DNA from: an uncultured Pelagibacteraceae bacterium
Lineage (GTDB): Bacteria > Pseudomonadota > Alphaproteobacteria > Pelagibacterales > Pelagibacteraceae
Direction of reading: 5' to 3'
Assembly (NCBI GenBank): GCA_902611405.1
Contig: CACLZL010000004.1
Location: forward strand, 1-64,000
DNA length: 64,000 bases
The notes below the pieces were generated by a model, which was not told where the DNA came from, did no database searches, and was given only the letters and a program-made list of their open reading frames with translations. This document shows positions 49,617-58,182 of the stretch, piece by piece. Position 1 is the stretch's first letter, and every line of letters starts with the position of its first letter. The translations under genes and the position numbers were made by a program.

Positions 49617-51038
49617 TTATTTTTTCTTCAATGATTGAAACGCTTCAAGAGCTGCACTTCTAGCTTTTTCATGAACAACAATAGGGCCCGGGTAATCTTT
49701 GCCAATTATTGTTTTTATAACTTCTTGATACTTAAATTCCATTTCCCATGGTTTATGAATAAATTTGTTTGGTACATTTTTGAGTTCTGGAATCCATTTT
49801 TTTACATAAATACCTTCTTTATCAAATTTTTCACCCTGAAGTATAGGATTGAATATTCTAAAGTAAGGGGCTGCATCTGCACCACAACCAGCAACCCATT
49901 GCCATTGAGCAACATTATTTGCTTTATTAAAATCTAGTAGACAATTTCTAAAATGCTTCTCACCTTCGGTCCAATTAATTCTCAAATGTTTGACTAAAAA
50001 AGAACCAACAACCATTCTTATTCTGTTATGCATCCATCCAGTCTCATATAATTCTCTCATACCTGCATCGACAATAGGATAACCGGTCATTCCTTTTTTC
50101 CATGCTTTTAAGAATTTCTCATTTTTTACCCAAGGGAATTTATCAAATTCTTTTCTAAAATTTCCTTTTAAGAATTCTGGGAAATAATTAATTAAACTAT
50201 GTGAAAACTCTCTCCAACCAAGTTCATTAATATATTTTCTATAACCAATTCCTTTTGATTTAATTTCGGAACATTTTTTCCAAATACTTCCTACATGAAT
50301 TTGGCCATGTTTGATGTAAGGGGATAATTTAGAGGTTCCCTCGATAGATGGTATATCTCGAGCAGTTCCATAATCCTTAATTTTATTTTCAATTAAATTT
50401 TTAAGTATTTTTTTTGAGTCATTTTCTGAAACTTTCCAATATTTTTCAAATTTTTTATACCAATTTTTTTTTGGTAAAATATCCTTTGGTTCAATACACT
50501 TTTTAAAATATGAAATCTTTTTTATTTTCTTTTTAACAATATAATTTTTGTGTGGAAGTTGATTTAAATAAACTTGCTCTGCATTTCTCCAAAAAGGAGT
50601 AAACACTTTAAAGGGAGTTCCATCATTTTTTGTTATCTCTTGAAATTCATTTAAAATATTTCCTTTGAAATATTTATAATTGATTTCATTTTTAATAAAT
50701 AATTCACGTATTTTTTTTCCTTTAGCTATAACATCTGGCTCATAAATTTTATTCCAATAAACAGAAAGCTTATCCTTTTTATTAAATTTAGAAAAAATTT
50801 CTAATTCGTCACCTTTTAATATTTCAAGATTAATTTTATAATCTGATAATTCTTTTTTTAAAGTTTCTAGAGATTTAAAAACCCACCATTTTTGAGCTTC
50901 TCTTTTGTTATCAAAATCATTGTTATTATAAATATATAATGCAATTACATTGTCATGATTTTGTGTTGCAAAAGATAAAGCAGGATTATTTTCAATTCTA
51001 AAATCCTCTCTTATCCAAAAAATACCTGTGCTACTCAT
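49617..51038 (-). CDS. phrB: Deoxyribodipyrimidine photo-lyase (class I cryptochrome/photolyase family)
   Basis: A 473-residue photolyase: N-terminal antenna domain (FWIREDFRIENNPAL; about 1-130) and C-terminal FAD domain. FAD-binding and active-site blocks are GWREFSHSLINYFPEF near 280, GYPIVDAGMRELYETGWMHNR near 320 (written here in part: DAGMRELYETGWMHNR) and NNVAQWQWVAGCGADAAPYF near 385, including Trp residues of the electron-transfer chain. It repairs cyclobutane pyrimidine dimers in light, useful for a surface-ocean cell. The gene is four bases downstream of the diaminopropionate ammonia-lyase stop and ends the minus-strand nitrogen block. Confidence 0.93.
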   Translation of the reverse strand: MSSTGIFWIREDFRIENNPALSFATQNHDNVIALYIYNNNDFDNKREAQKWWVFKSLETLKKELSDYKINLEILKGDELEIFSKFNKKDKLSVYWNKIYEPDVIAKGKKIRELFIKNEINYKYFKGNILNEFQEITKNDGTPFKVFTPFWRNAEQVYLNQLPHKNYIVKKKIKKISYFKKCIEPKDILPKKNWYKKFEKYWKVSENDSKKILKNLIENKIKDYGTARDIPSIEGTSKLSPYIKHGQIHVGSIWKKCSEIKSKGIGYRKYINELGWREFSHSLINYFPEFLKGNFRKEFDKFPWVKNEKFLKAWKKGMTGYPIVDAGMRELYETGWMHNRIRMVVGSFLVKHLRINWTEGEKHFRNCLLDFNKANNVAQWQWVAGCGADAAPYFRIFNPILQGEKFDKEGIYVKKWIPELKNVPNKFIHKPWEMEFKYQEVIKTIIGKDYPGPIVVHEKARSAALEAFQSLKKK

Positions 51039-51042
51039 TGGT

Positions 51043-52173
51043 TTAATTTTGGTTAATTAACTTTTGATACATTTCTTGATCAGTATCTCCCTCACAACCA
51101 AAAACCAAAACATTAGATTTTTCATTTAGATCTAATTTTTCTTTAATTGTTTGATCTTCACAACTCGTAATCAGGCTGATTACTCCAGGCGCTGAATTTT
51201 CTCCTGCAATTATTTTATCATCACTAAAGCTTGAATTTCCAAGTAGTTTCATAGTTTTTGCAATATCATCATCTGGTAAACTAATACAATGTTTAACTGA
51301 ATTTTTGAGTATTTCCCATGGGACCAATGATACTTCACCACAGGACATACCACCCATTAAACTTTCTCTTTTGATATCTATTTTTTCTATTTTCCCAGTT
51401 TTAATGCTCTCCATTACACACGCGGCACTATCCGGTTCAACAACTATAATTGTTGGAACATAGTTTAAATGTTTTGCAACACCTGCAATCATGGCAGCAG
51501 CCATGCCACCAACGCCAGCCTGTAAAATAATGTGAGTTATTTTCTCTTCCTGGATTTGACTAGTTATTTCCTTCATCATTACAGTATAACCTGCCATGGT
51601 ATACTTGGGGACGACCATATAATCTTTCCAAGCAACATCCTGAACTATTTGCCAATTATTTTCAGTAGACAGTTTTATGCATTCCATCAATGATTTTTCA
51701 TAATTACCTTTTACTTTAACTACGTCTGCTCCAAGTGCAGACATAGCTTTGCCTCTTGCATCACTTACAAATTCACTAATAAATATTTTACATTTTAATC
51801 CCAATCTTCTTGCTCCCCAGGCAACAGATCTTCCATGATTACCAGCAGTAGCTGTTGCTACCACTATATCTTTATTTCCTTTGGTTACTTTTTCTACCGC
51901 ATAAGCTCCGCCTAAAGCTTTAAAAGATTTTAAATCAAATCTTTTATTTTCATCTTTATAAAAAATTTTGTTTAAACTTAATTCTTTTGAAAGTTTATTT
52001 AAAGAAAGCAGGGGAGTAGGAGAATAACCTTTCCACTCAGAAATAATCTTATAAGCATCATCAATTTCTTCTGAGGTTAGAGAACTTAGAATTTCTTTTT
52101 TATTAAATGAGTAATTTTTATTGTCTGTAAATTCTGTGTATTTCCACTGATGACCGTTAGATAATATAGTCAT
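51043..52173 (-). CDS. dpaL: Diaminopropionate ammonia-lyase-like PLP enzyme
   Basis: A 376-residue fold-type II PLP enzyme. The PLP lysine is Lys85 in RFDLKSFKALGG. The substrate/phosphate loops are ATATAGNHGRSVAWGARRLG near 108 and LQAGVGGMAAAM near 217. Length, the GNHGRSVAWGA block and the final FGCEGDTDQEMY are those of DpaL/YgeX, which converts 2,3-diaminopropionate to pyruvate and two ammonia. Threonine-dehydratase-like EutB of ectoine catabolism is a related fold and a second option. Ammonia release fits the position three bases after a GS-family gene in the nitrogen cluster. Confidence 0.83.
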   Translation of the reverse strand: MTILSNGHQWKYTEFTDNKNYSFNKKEILSSLTSEEIDDAYKIISEWKGYSPTPLLSLNKLSKELSLNKIFYKDENKRFDLKSFKALGGAYAVEKVTKGNKDIVVATATAGNHGRSVAWGARRLGLKCKIFISEFVSDARGKAMSALGADVVKVKGNYEKSLMECIKLSTENNWQIVQDVAWKDYMVVPKYTMAGYTVMMKEITSQIQEEKITHIILQAGVGGMAAAMIAGVAKHLNYVPTIIVVEPDSAACVMESIKTGKIEKIDIKRESLMGGMSCGEVSLVPWEILKNSVKHCISLPDDDIAKTMKLLGNSSFSDDKIIAGENSAPGVISLITSCEDQTIKEKLDLNEKSNVLVFGCEGDTDQEMYQKLINQN

Positions 52174-52176
52174 GTA

Positions 52177-53502
52177 CTAACAATCTAAAGTATTATCTTT
52201 TTCCCACTTTGTAACATCTTTTGTTTTATCAAAACTATCTTTTGATTTGAATTCATTCATTTCTGAACTTCTTAACTTTATATAACTTTCAATAACATCT
52301 TTGCCAAAAGCATTATTCATATCTTTATTATTTTTTAATAAATTTAATGATTGTGCAAGTTCATCAGGTAGCTTAGGTAAATCAGGATATTTTGCAAAAT
52401 CTTCATACATATTACAGTCTAAAGGTTTACCTGGATCAACTTTATTTTTTAAACCATATAGACCAGCTGCTAAAACACTTGCTTGCAATAAATAAGGATT
52501 AGCAGAACCATCCATTAATCTTAATTCAAATCTTCCAGGGTCAGGGATTCTTATCATGTGTGTTCGATTATTACCTGTGTAAGAAATGCTACTCGGTGAC
52601 CAAGATGCTCCAGATTTTGTAGGTGGTGCATTTATTCTTCTGTAACTATTGATTGTTGGGTTAAAAAATGCAGATAAAGATGAAGCATTTTTAATTACTC
52701 CACCTAAAAAATTATAGGCCATTTTACTTAAACCAAGTTTATCTTTATTATCTAAGAATTTATTCTTACTACCTTGCCAAACTGATACGTGAGCATGACA
52801 ACCATTGCCAGTTAAATTTCCAAATGGTTTAGGCATAAATGTTGCCCTTAATCCATGCTTTTCTGCTATTGTTTTGACCATAAACTTAAAAAAAGTATGT
52901 CTATCTGCAGTTTTTAGGCAATCTGAATAATCCCAATTCATTTCAAATTGACCGTTAGCATCCTCGTGATCATTTTGATAAGGGCCCCATCCCATTTCAA
53001 TCATACAGTCACAAATTTCCTTAATTAAATCATACCTTCTCATTAATGCAGATTGATCATAACAAGGTTTAGATTGAGTATCTCTTGGATCCGCAATTGA
53101 GTTTCCATCAGATGAAATCAAAAAATATTCACATTCAACACCTGATTTCATTGTTAAATTTTGTTTTTTTAGTTTTTGGATTTGATTTTTTAACATCACT
53201 CTGGGTGAAGCATCCACTGGTTTACCGTTCATCCATAGATCAGAAGCTAACCAGCCAACTTCTTTATTCCAAGGAAGCTGAATTAAACTATCTGGATCAG
53301 GAATCCCAAACATATCAGAATCTGCAGGTGTCATATCAAGCCATGCAGCAAATCCTGCAAAACCAGCTCCTGCACTTTGCATATCTTTAATTGCGTGAGC
53401 AGGCACTAGCTTTGATCTAAGTACACCAAATAAATCTACAAAACTTATTAAAAAATATTTAATTTTTTTTTGTTTAGCTATTTTAAATAAATCTTTAGAC
53501 AC
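52177..53502 (-). CDS. Glutamine synthetase family enzyme (GlnT / gamma-glutamylmethylamide synthetase type)
   Basis: A 441-residue GS-fold ligase starting GTG. It has the beta-grasp N-terminal domain with VDLFGVLRSKLVP and the catalytic domain with metal/glutamate motifs ECEYFL (about 123), NDHEDANGQFEMNWDYS near 195, GNGCHAHVSVW near 246 and NSYRRINAP near 292. The late DPGRFELRLMDGSANPYL block is also present. Size and motifs match GlnT and GmaS enzymes, which couple glutamate to ammonium or methylamine with ATP. With mgs/glx-type genes 3-7 kb upstream, gamma-glutamylmethylamide synthesis is plausible, but plain glutamine synthesis cannot be excluded. A paralogue lies at 59151-60626. Confidence 0.85.
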   Translation of the reverse strand: MSKDLFKIAKQKKIKYFLISFVDLFGVLRSKLVPAHAIKDMQSAGAGFAGFAAWLDMTPADSDMFGIPDPDSLIQLPWNKEVGWLASDLWMNGKPVDASPRVMLKNQIQKLKKQNLTMKSGVECEYFLISSDGNSIADPRDTQSKPCYDQSALMRRYDLIKEICDCMIEMGWGPYQNDHEDANGQFEMNWDYSDCLKTADRHTFFKFMVKTIAEKHGLRATFMPKPFGNLTGNGCHAHVSVWQGSKNKFLDNKDKLGLSKMAYNFLGGVIKNASSLSAFFNPTINSYRRINAPPTKSGASWSPSSISYTGNNRTHMIRIPDPGRFELRLMDGSANPYLLQASVLAAGLYGLKNKVDPGKPLDCNMYEDFAKYPDLPKLPDELAQSLNLLKNNKDMNNAFGKDVIESYIKLRSSEMNEFKSKDSFDKTKDVTKWEKDNTLDC

Positions 53503-53519
53503 AATTTAAGTTATCACAA

Positions 53520-53669
53520 TTATTTAAAAAAAGATAAAATTGTTTCTTTGTAATAAATTAAATTTACAACAATAATTACAATTATAGCTAGTATTACACC
53601 ATACTTAGCCTTAGGAAATGCTACACCTCTCATTTTAGAGGGTCTTAGTTCTTCTTTATTATCTTCCAT
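53520..53669 (-). CDS. 49-residue single-pass membrane microprotein
   Basis: ATG at 53669 and TAA ending at 53520 encode 49 residues: a charged N terminus MEDNKEELRPSK, then MRGVAFPKAKYG, then a membrane segment VILAIIVIIVVNLIY (about 25-39) and a short tail KETILSFFK. Only 17 bases separate it from the GS-family gene downstream, and a terminator hairpin lies just upstream. The hydropathy profile and placement between Amt-linked and GS genes argue for a real gene. No family is recognised. It could regulate Amt or the GS at the membrane, but that is speculation. Confidence 0.5.
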   Translation of the reverse strand: MEDNKEELRPSKMRGVAFPKAKYGVILAIIVIIVVNLIYYKETILSFFK

Positions 53670-53682
53670 AAATTTAGAACAT

Positions 53683-53711
53683 AAAAAGGGCGCTACATTT
53701 AAGCAGCGCCC
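53683..53711 (-). terminator. Hairpin after the Amt-linked 76-residue gene
   Basis: On the minus strand GGGCGCT (53711-53705) pairs with AGCGCCC (53694-53688) across a ten-base loop, and TTTTT follows (53687-53683). It is placed 16 bases after the stop of the 76-residue gene and 14 bases before the start of the 49-residue ORF, so it should end or attenuate the amt transcript. Confidence 0.8.
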
Positions 53712-53726
53712 AAATTTTAATTTAAA

Positions 53727-53957
53727 TTACCAATCGGTAATATTGCTTTTATGGTCGTTAGCACCATGTCTTTTTCTAGCTAGTCTATTAAGTTCTTCAC
53801 TCTCAGATTTAGCTGTTAAAACATGCCAACCAACCCACAAAATAATAGCAATGATTACCAGTAATCCTTCACTAGATCCAGCACCAGGATAAACAGCACC
53901 AGCAACCTCCTCAGCTGGTTTGTTAAGGTGATCTATCCAGTTTGTAACAGTAGCCAT
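53727..53957 (-). CDS. 76-residue single-pass membrane protein downstream of amt
   Basis: A 76-residue protein with a polar N terminus (MATVTNWIDHLNKPAEEVAG), one membrane segment at about 31-47 (GLLVIIAIILWVGWHVL) and a basic tail (NRLARKRHGANDHKSN). It has a good AAGGAGAG ribosome-binding site and lies 13 bases after amt, followed by a terminator, so it is the second gene of an amt operon. No characterised family is recognised. Its fixed position suggests an accessory subunit or small regulator of the ammonium transporter, in the manner of other small membrane partners; no sequence motif confirms that. Confidence 0.7.
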   Translation of the reverse strand: MATVTNWIDHLNKPAEEVAGAVYPGAGSSEGLLVIIAIILWVGWHVLTAKSESEELNRLARKRHGANDHKSNITDW

Positions 53958-53970
53958 ATATTACTCTCCT

Positions 53971-55371
53971 TTACCTGGTTGCGGACGCAACTGCTTTTTC
54001 GTCCTCTTTAGCAGTCTCCATTATTTCATAGTCTAGTCCAGCTATCTCAACTTCACGAGGGATTCTTAATTTACCCATACCATGAAGAACTCTAGCTATG
54101 ACATAGCCCGGTATTAGTCCAAGAACAACGAACATTATTAATGCACCGATGAATTGACCTAATGGGTTAATTGTAGCATAAGTTGTTCCATCCCACATAG
54201 CGCCAACACTGTAACCAGATGATGGGTAACCATTTAAGACAAAACCGCAAATTACTAGACCAATAAATCCAGCATATCCATGTACCGCTACTGCACCAAC
54301 TGCATCATCAATTTTGAACTTACGTTCAACCCAGTAATGTAGTTTGTATGAAATAACAACACCGATCATACCGATGATCATTGCTTGAATTGGATGATAT
54401 AAATCATTTCCAGCTGAAGCACATATGATACCTGCTAGTCCACTAGAGTATGTCCAGAAAGGATCACCTTTAGCAATCCAATAACCGGCTAATAATCCTC
54501 CTGATAATGACATCAAGAAGTTAAAAGTTATACCACTAAGTGTAGTAGGGGTTACGTATATGTTTGTAGCTGTCCAATAACTTATGCCCTCCATCCCATA
54601 TTCGGGTCCAAGATCAAAGATTGGTATATTACATGCTGCATAAAATCCCCAGAAGCCAGTATAAATTAAAAATAATCCAATTGTTACTAGCCAAGGATTT
54701 CTCGGTCCAATGTTTCTTGGTTCACCACTAGATGAAAACTTACCTATTCTTGGTCCTAAAACAAATAGAACACCCAAAGCAAATCCACCTGCAATAGCGT
54801 GAATAACTCCTGACGCATAAGCATCATGATATCCTAAAAGTTTTAACATCCATCCATCAAAGTGCCATCCCCAAGCAGCATCGATCGTCCAAAAAACAGA
54901 TCCAATTGCAATTGCCAAAATTCCAAATGCAAAAGTTGTTATTCTTTCAATAATTGCTCCTGACACGATAGAAGCGGCAGTCCATGAGAATAATAAGAAT
55001 GCAGCCCAGAAGACACCAGAAATATGGTCTCCTAGATTTACAGCCATTAAATCACTTGTTGCCGTATACCATGTTGCACTAAATGCGGACTCGTCTGTAA
55101 TGAGAGCGGTGCTTTCATTCATTATTGATGGTGCCAATCCCGGTCCTGTAGGAAAAGCCCAGTATATCCACCAACCAAACAAAAACCACGTTACTGTTAC
55201 CAATGGTATCAGCATAGTATTTTTCATAAGAGTATGTTGATGGTGTTTGTATCGAGAAGCTCCAACCTCATACATACAGAAACCGACGTGAATTAAAAAC
55301 ATCAGTACTACAGTTACCCAGTAGTAAAATTCTGTAAATATGGTTGTAAGAGCAGCCAACTGATCAGTCAT
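53971..55371 (-). CDS. amt: Ammonium transporter, Amt/MEP/Rh family
   Basis: A 466-residue polytopic membrane protein. The start is placed at the ATG at 55371 (MTDQLAALTTIF, preceded by GGAGAGA); the open frame continues 24 codons upstream without family resemblance. The twelve or so hydrophobic segments include WGWHFDGWMLKLLGYHDAYASGVIHAIAGGFALG near 170, containing the first pore His, and VGAVAVHGYAGFIGLVICGF near 370 with the second. It imports ammonium or methylammonium. It follows the glx/mgs-type operon behind a hairpin and is followed by two small membrane proteins; GlnK is not adjacent. Confidence 0.92.
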   Translation of the reverse strand: MTDQLAALTTIFTEFYYWVTVVLMFLIHVGFCMYEVGASRYKHHQHTLMKNTMLIPLVTVTWFLFGWWIYWAFPTGPGLAPSIMNESTALITDESAFSATWYTATSDLMAVNLGDHISGVFWAAFLLFSWTAASIVSGAIIERITTFAFGILAIAIGSVFWTIDAAWGWHFDGWMLKLLGYHDAYASGVIHAIAGGFALGVLFVLGPRIGKFSSSGEPRNIGPRNPWLVTIGLFLIYTGFWGFYAACNIPIFDLGPEYGMEGISYWTATNIYVTPTTLSGITFNFLMSLSGGLLAGYWIAKGDPFWTYSSGLAGIICASAGNDLYHPIQAMIIGMIGVVISYKLHYWVERKFKIDDAVGAVAVHGYAGFIGLVICGFVLNGYPSSGYSVGAMWDGTTYATINPLGQFIGALIMFVVLGLIPGYVIARVLHGMGKLRIPREVEIAGLDYEIMETAKEDEKAVASATR

Positions 55372-55442
55372 ATTCTCTCTCCATATTAGTTTATAGAAAA
55401 CCCTATTAAATTTTACGATTCGATACAAACATAAAATACTCA

Positions 55443-55468
55443 AAAACCTAGCATGAACGCTAAGTTTT
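55443..55468. terminator. Hairpin between the glutamate-synthase-like operon and amt
   Basis: An 11-bp stem (55443-55453 with 55458-55468, two G-T or mismatched steps) has loop TGAA on the plus strand and is bounded by A4/T4-5 runs. On the minus strand it lies about 30 bases after the 136-residue gene stop and about 70 bases before the amt start, so it likely ends or attenuates the upstream transcript. amt would then need its own promoter in 55372-55442, where I see no strong one. Confidence 0.6.
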
Positions 55469-55496
55469 TAAAATTTATCAACTAATGATTGTAAAC

Positions 55497-55907
55497 TTAA
55501 AATTTTAAATAAGCTTTTTTCAAATCAACAAGAGGATGTTTTGGAGACATTTGGAACTTCACTAAAAGCTCTCTTGCAATCATATCTCTATCTTGCTGAT
55601 TGTTAGGTAGTTTAATTGATTTTGGAATAGTAACCCAGCCATTTGCATTTCTACAAAATACTGCCGGTCTATCTTCTTCATAACCCATATGGACATCTTC
55701 CAACCAATTTAAATCATCCCATCCCATCGCCTCTATGTATTTCTTGAGAAATGGAGTTATTTTAGAATAGTCAGGTAAAAGATTAACATCGTATCTGTAA
55801 CCAATAGACTGGCCAATCATTTTTTCTCTGGCAGTCTCTTTCTTTTTGTCTAACTGACCTTTTACCTCCTTTCTTTTTGCTACTTTTTTATTTTTTTTCT
55901 TTGGCAT
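55497..55907 (-). CDS. 136-residue basic protein of unknown function linked to the glutamate-synthase-like genes
   Basis: A 136-residue soluble protein with a lysine-rich N terminus (MPKKKNKKVAKRKEVKGQ). A more conserved-looking body follows: REKMIGQSIGYRYDVNLLPDY near 28-48, MGWDDLNWLEDVHMGYEEDRPAVFCR near 70-95 (written in part: DDLNWLEDVHMGYEED) and QMSPKHPLVDLKKAYLKF at the end. It is eight bases after the FMN subunit gene, hence in the same operon. I know no characterised homologue. A dedicated assembly or regulatory factor for the glutamate-synthase-like complex is one guess. Trp/Asp-rich centre and fixed position argue it is real. Confidence 0.7.
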   Translation of the reverse strand: MPKKKNKKVAKRKEVKGQLDKKKETAREKMIGQSIGYRYDVNLLPDYSKITPFLKKYIEAMGWDDLNWLEDVHMGYEEDRPAVFCRNANGWVTIPKSIKLPNNQQDRDMIARELLVKFQMSPKHPLVDLKKAYLKF

Positions 55908-55915
55908 AGTTACCT

Positions 55916-57328
55916 CTATATTTTGTGGTAGTTATCAACACCAACTGTGTAATTAGTTCCAGCTAATGGAACTTTCGCTAAAGCCGATGCTTCTGATGTT
56001 AAAGCAGCTAAATCTTCAGGCTCTAGAGAGTGAATATTTGTTTTACCACATGCTCTAGCTAATAGCTGAGCCTCTAAAGTCATTGAGTGAAGATAATTAT
56101 AAACTCTTAATGCAGCATCATCAGGGTTCAATCTTGCTCTTAATTTAGGATCTTGAGTAGCTACACCAACTGGGCAACGTCCAGTATGGCAGTGATAACA
56201 TTCACCTGCTTTTACACCCATCTCTTTTTCAAAATCAGCTTCTGGAATATCTTTGTTACAGTTTAATGCAATCATAGATCCAGTACCAATAGCGATTGCA
56301 TCAGCTCCAAGAGCTAAAGCCTTAGCCATGTCAGCACCGTCTCTTACTCCACCAGCATAAATTAATGTTACTTTTCCAGTTTTACCAACATCATCAATCG
56401 CTCTTCTAGCTTCTCGAATTGCTGCTATACCTGGAATTCCAGTATTAGCAGCAGCTATATGTGGGCCAGCTCCAGTAGAACCTTCCATTCCATCTAAGTA
56501 AATAGAGTCAGGATCACATTTTGCAGCCATACGCACATCATCATAAACTTTAGATGCGCCTAATTTTAACTGAATTGGCACTTTATTTTTTGTTAACTGT
56601 CTTAGCTCTTCTACTTTTAAAGCTAAATCATCTGGTCCTAGCCAGTCAGGGTGTCTTGCTGGAGATCTTTGGTCGATACCAGATGGTAACGATCTCATCT
56701 CAGCAACTTGGTCAGTAACTTTTTGACCCATTAAGTGTCCACCCATTCCAACTTTTTGACCTTGTCCAATAAATACTTCAATACCATCTGCTAATTGTGC
56801 GTGATGTGGGTTGAAACCATATCTTGATTGAATACATTGGTAGTACCATTTTTCAGAATATCTTCTTTCATCAGGTATCATTCCACCTTCACCAGAGCAT
56901 GTAGCACTACCTGCCATAGTTGCTCCTCTTGCTAAAGCAGTTTTTGCTTCATAAGAAAGTGCACCGAAACTCATTCCTGTAATATAAACCGGAATGTCTA
57001 ACTCAATTGGATTTTCACATCTTGGTCCAATAACAGTTTTTGTTTCACATTTTTCTCTGTAACCTTCGATTACAAATCTAGTTAGGGTTCCAGGTAAGAA
57101 AACTAAATCATCAAAAGTAGGAATTTTTTTCATCAATGCCATTCCTCGCATTCTGTATCTTCCTAGTTGAGATTTAATATGAATATCGTCTATTACTTCA
57201 GGTGTGAATATTGCGTTATGACCTAATAAACTTTTGTTTCTTTTGCCTTCTTCATGTATGTGGACATCAGCTTTTCCACCAACACCTTTTCCATTTTTTT
57301 TAATTTTTTTTGATTTTTTCTTAGGCAT
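55916..57328 (-). CDS. FMN/Fe-S glutamate-synthase-type subunit (GlxD/MgsC)
   Basis: A 470-residue protein equal to the central FMN-binding TIM barrel of glutamate synthase. It has MSFGALSYEAKTALARGA near 110, IQLKLGASKVYDDVRMAA near 225, LIYAGGVRDGADMAKALALGADAI near 315 and the Fe-S cluster motif CYHCHTGRCPVGVAT near 375. It is longer at the N terminus because of a Lys-rich leader (MPKKKSKKIKKNGKG) also seen in the next gene. With the GATase and GXGXG subunits it would form glutamate or, in methylotrophs, N-methylglutamate from a gamma-glutamyl donor and 2-oxoglutarate. It overlaps the GXGXG gene stop by one base. Confidence 0.88.
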   Translation of the reverse strand: MPKKKSKKIKKNGKGVGGKADVHIHEEGKRNKSLLGHNAIFTPEVIDDIHIKSQLGRYRMRGMALMKKIPTFDDLVFLPGTLTRFVIEGYREKCETKTVIGPRCENPIELDIPVYITGMSFGALSYEAKTALARGATMAGSATCSGEGGMIPDERRYSEKWYYQCIQSRYGFNPHHAQLADGIEVFIGQGQKVGMGGHLMGQKVTDQVAEMRSLPSGIDQRSPARHPDWLGPDDLALKVEELRQLTKNKVPIQLKLGASKVYDDVRMAAKCDPDSIYLDGMEGSTGAGPHIAAANTGIPGIAAIREARRAIDDVGKTGKVTLIYAGGVRDGADMAKALALGADAIAIGTGSMIALNCNKDIPEADFEKEMGVKAGECYHCHTGRCPVGVATQDPKLRARLNPDDAALRVYNYLHSMTLEAQLLARACGKTNIHSLEPEDLAALTSEASALAKVPLAGTNYTVGVDNYHKI

Positions 57329-58182
57329 TATATTGCTCCCTTCTTCTCTGTAGGTTCCAAATTATCATAATTCCAAAGTTTTTTACCTGCTACAATTTTT
57401 TTCATTTTACTTACATCAAAATTTTCACCAATTTCAGCAACCTTTAATTTTCTTTTAAGCCAGTCTTGGTCACTAGATGTTAATTCTGAGTCTACAGCAT
57501 CACTACCATATGAACCAATTTCTCCACCTACGAAAATTGTCCCATCGTACATGGAGTCACCCAGGTTAATTCCAACGTCTCCAAGGATAATTATTCTTCC
57601 TCTTTGCATCATAAAACCTGTGAATGCACCCGCATCTCCACCAATAATGATAGTTCCACCTTTCATGTCAATTCCAGTTCTGGCACCAACACTCCCTTTA
57701 CAAATTAAATCTCCACCTCTAATTGCCGCACCAAAACAAGATCCAGCATTTTTTTCAATTACCACTTTACCGGCCATCAAGTTTTCTGCACATGACCATC
57801 CAACTCTTCCATTAATTCTGACTATTGGACCATCGCATGAACCCATACCAAAGTATCCTAAACTTCCTTCAAAAATTAAATTCAGTTTATTTAAAATACC
57901 AACTCCAAGACTGTGTTTACCTTGAGGGTTTTTAATAACTATTGTTCCATACCCTTGGCTCATTAAGTTATCAATTTCTTTATTAGCCTCAGGAGCTGTC
58001 ATATCTTTAACATCAAGCTCGGTTCTTTTATTAAAATCTACATCGTACGTACCAAAGTAATAAAAGTTTTCTGCCTCATCAGGATTAAAGAATTTTTGTT
58101 GAGTTCTTCCCGTTAATACCTCTGTATGCATACCCATTGATTGGGCTTTTGATTTTTTTGAAACAGTTTTTAAATTTGCCAT
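57328..58182 (-). CDS. GXGXG-domain glutamate-synthase-type subunit (GlxC/MgsB)
   Basis: A 284-residue right-handed beta-helix protein with the repeated GXGXG pattern of the glutamate synthase C-terminal domain. Examples are GSLGYFGMGSCDGPIVRING near 85-105 (shortened here: GYFGMGSCDG), KNAGSCFGAAIRGGDLICKG, GSVGARTGIDMKGGTIIIGG, GDAGAFTGFMMQRGRIIILG and GDVGINLGDSMYDGTIFVGG near 210. It is the structural linker domain of the enzyme, here a separate subunit. A strong GGAGG site within the GATase gene precedes its ATG, and the two genes overlap by 13 bases, giving tight coupling. Confidence 0.88.
   Translation of the reverse strand: MANLKTVSKKSKAQSMGMHTEVLTGRTQQKFFNPDEAENFYYFGTYDVDFNKRTELDVKDMTAPEANKEIDNLMSQGYGTIVIKNPQGKHSLGVGILNKLNLIFEGSLGYFGMGSCDGPIVRINGRVGWSCAENLMAGKVVIEKNAGSCFGAAIRGGDLICKGSVGARTGIDMKGGTIIIGGDAGAFTGFMMQRGRIIILGDVGINLGDSMYDGTIFVGGEIGSYGSDAVDSELTSSDQDWLKRKLKVAEIGENFDVSKMKKIVAGKKLWNYDNLEPTEKKGAI

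Noticed and set aside
55372-55443. 24-codon N-terminal extension of Amt
   Set aside because: The extension lacks resemblance to Amt and runs into the hairpin region; ATG at 55371 has a proper ribosome-binding site.
57551-57925. 124-codon plus-strand frame opposite the GXGXG subunit
   Set aside because: The Pro/Ile-rich repeats mirror the Gly-rich repeats of the true gene on the other strand.
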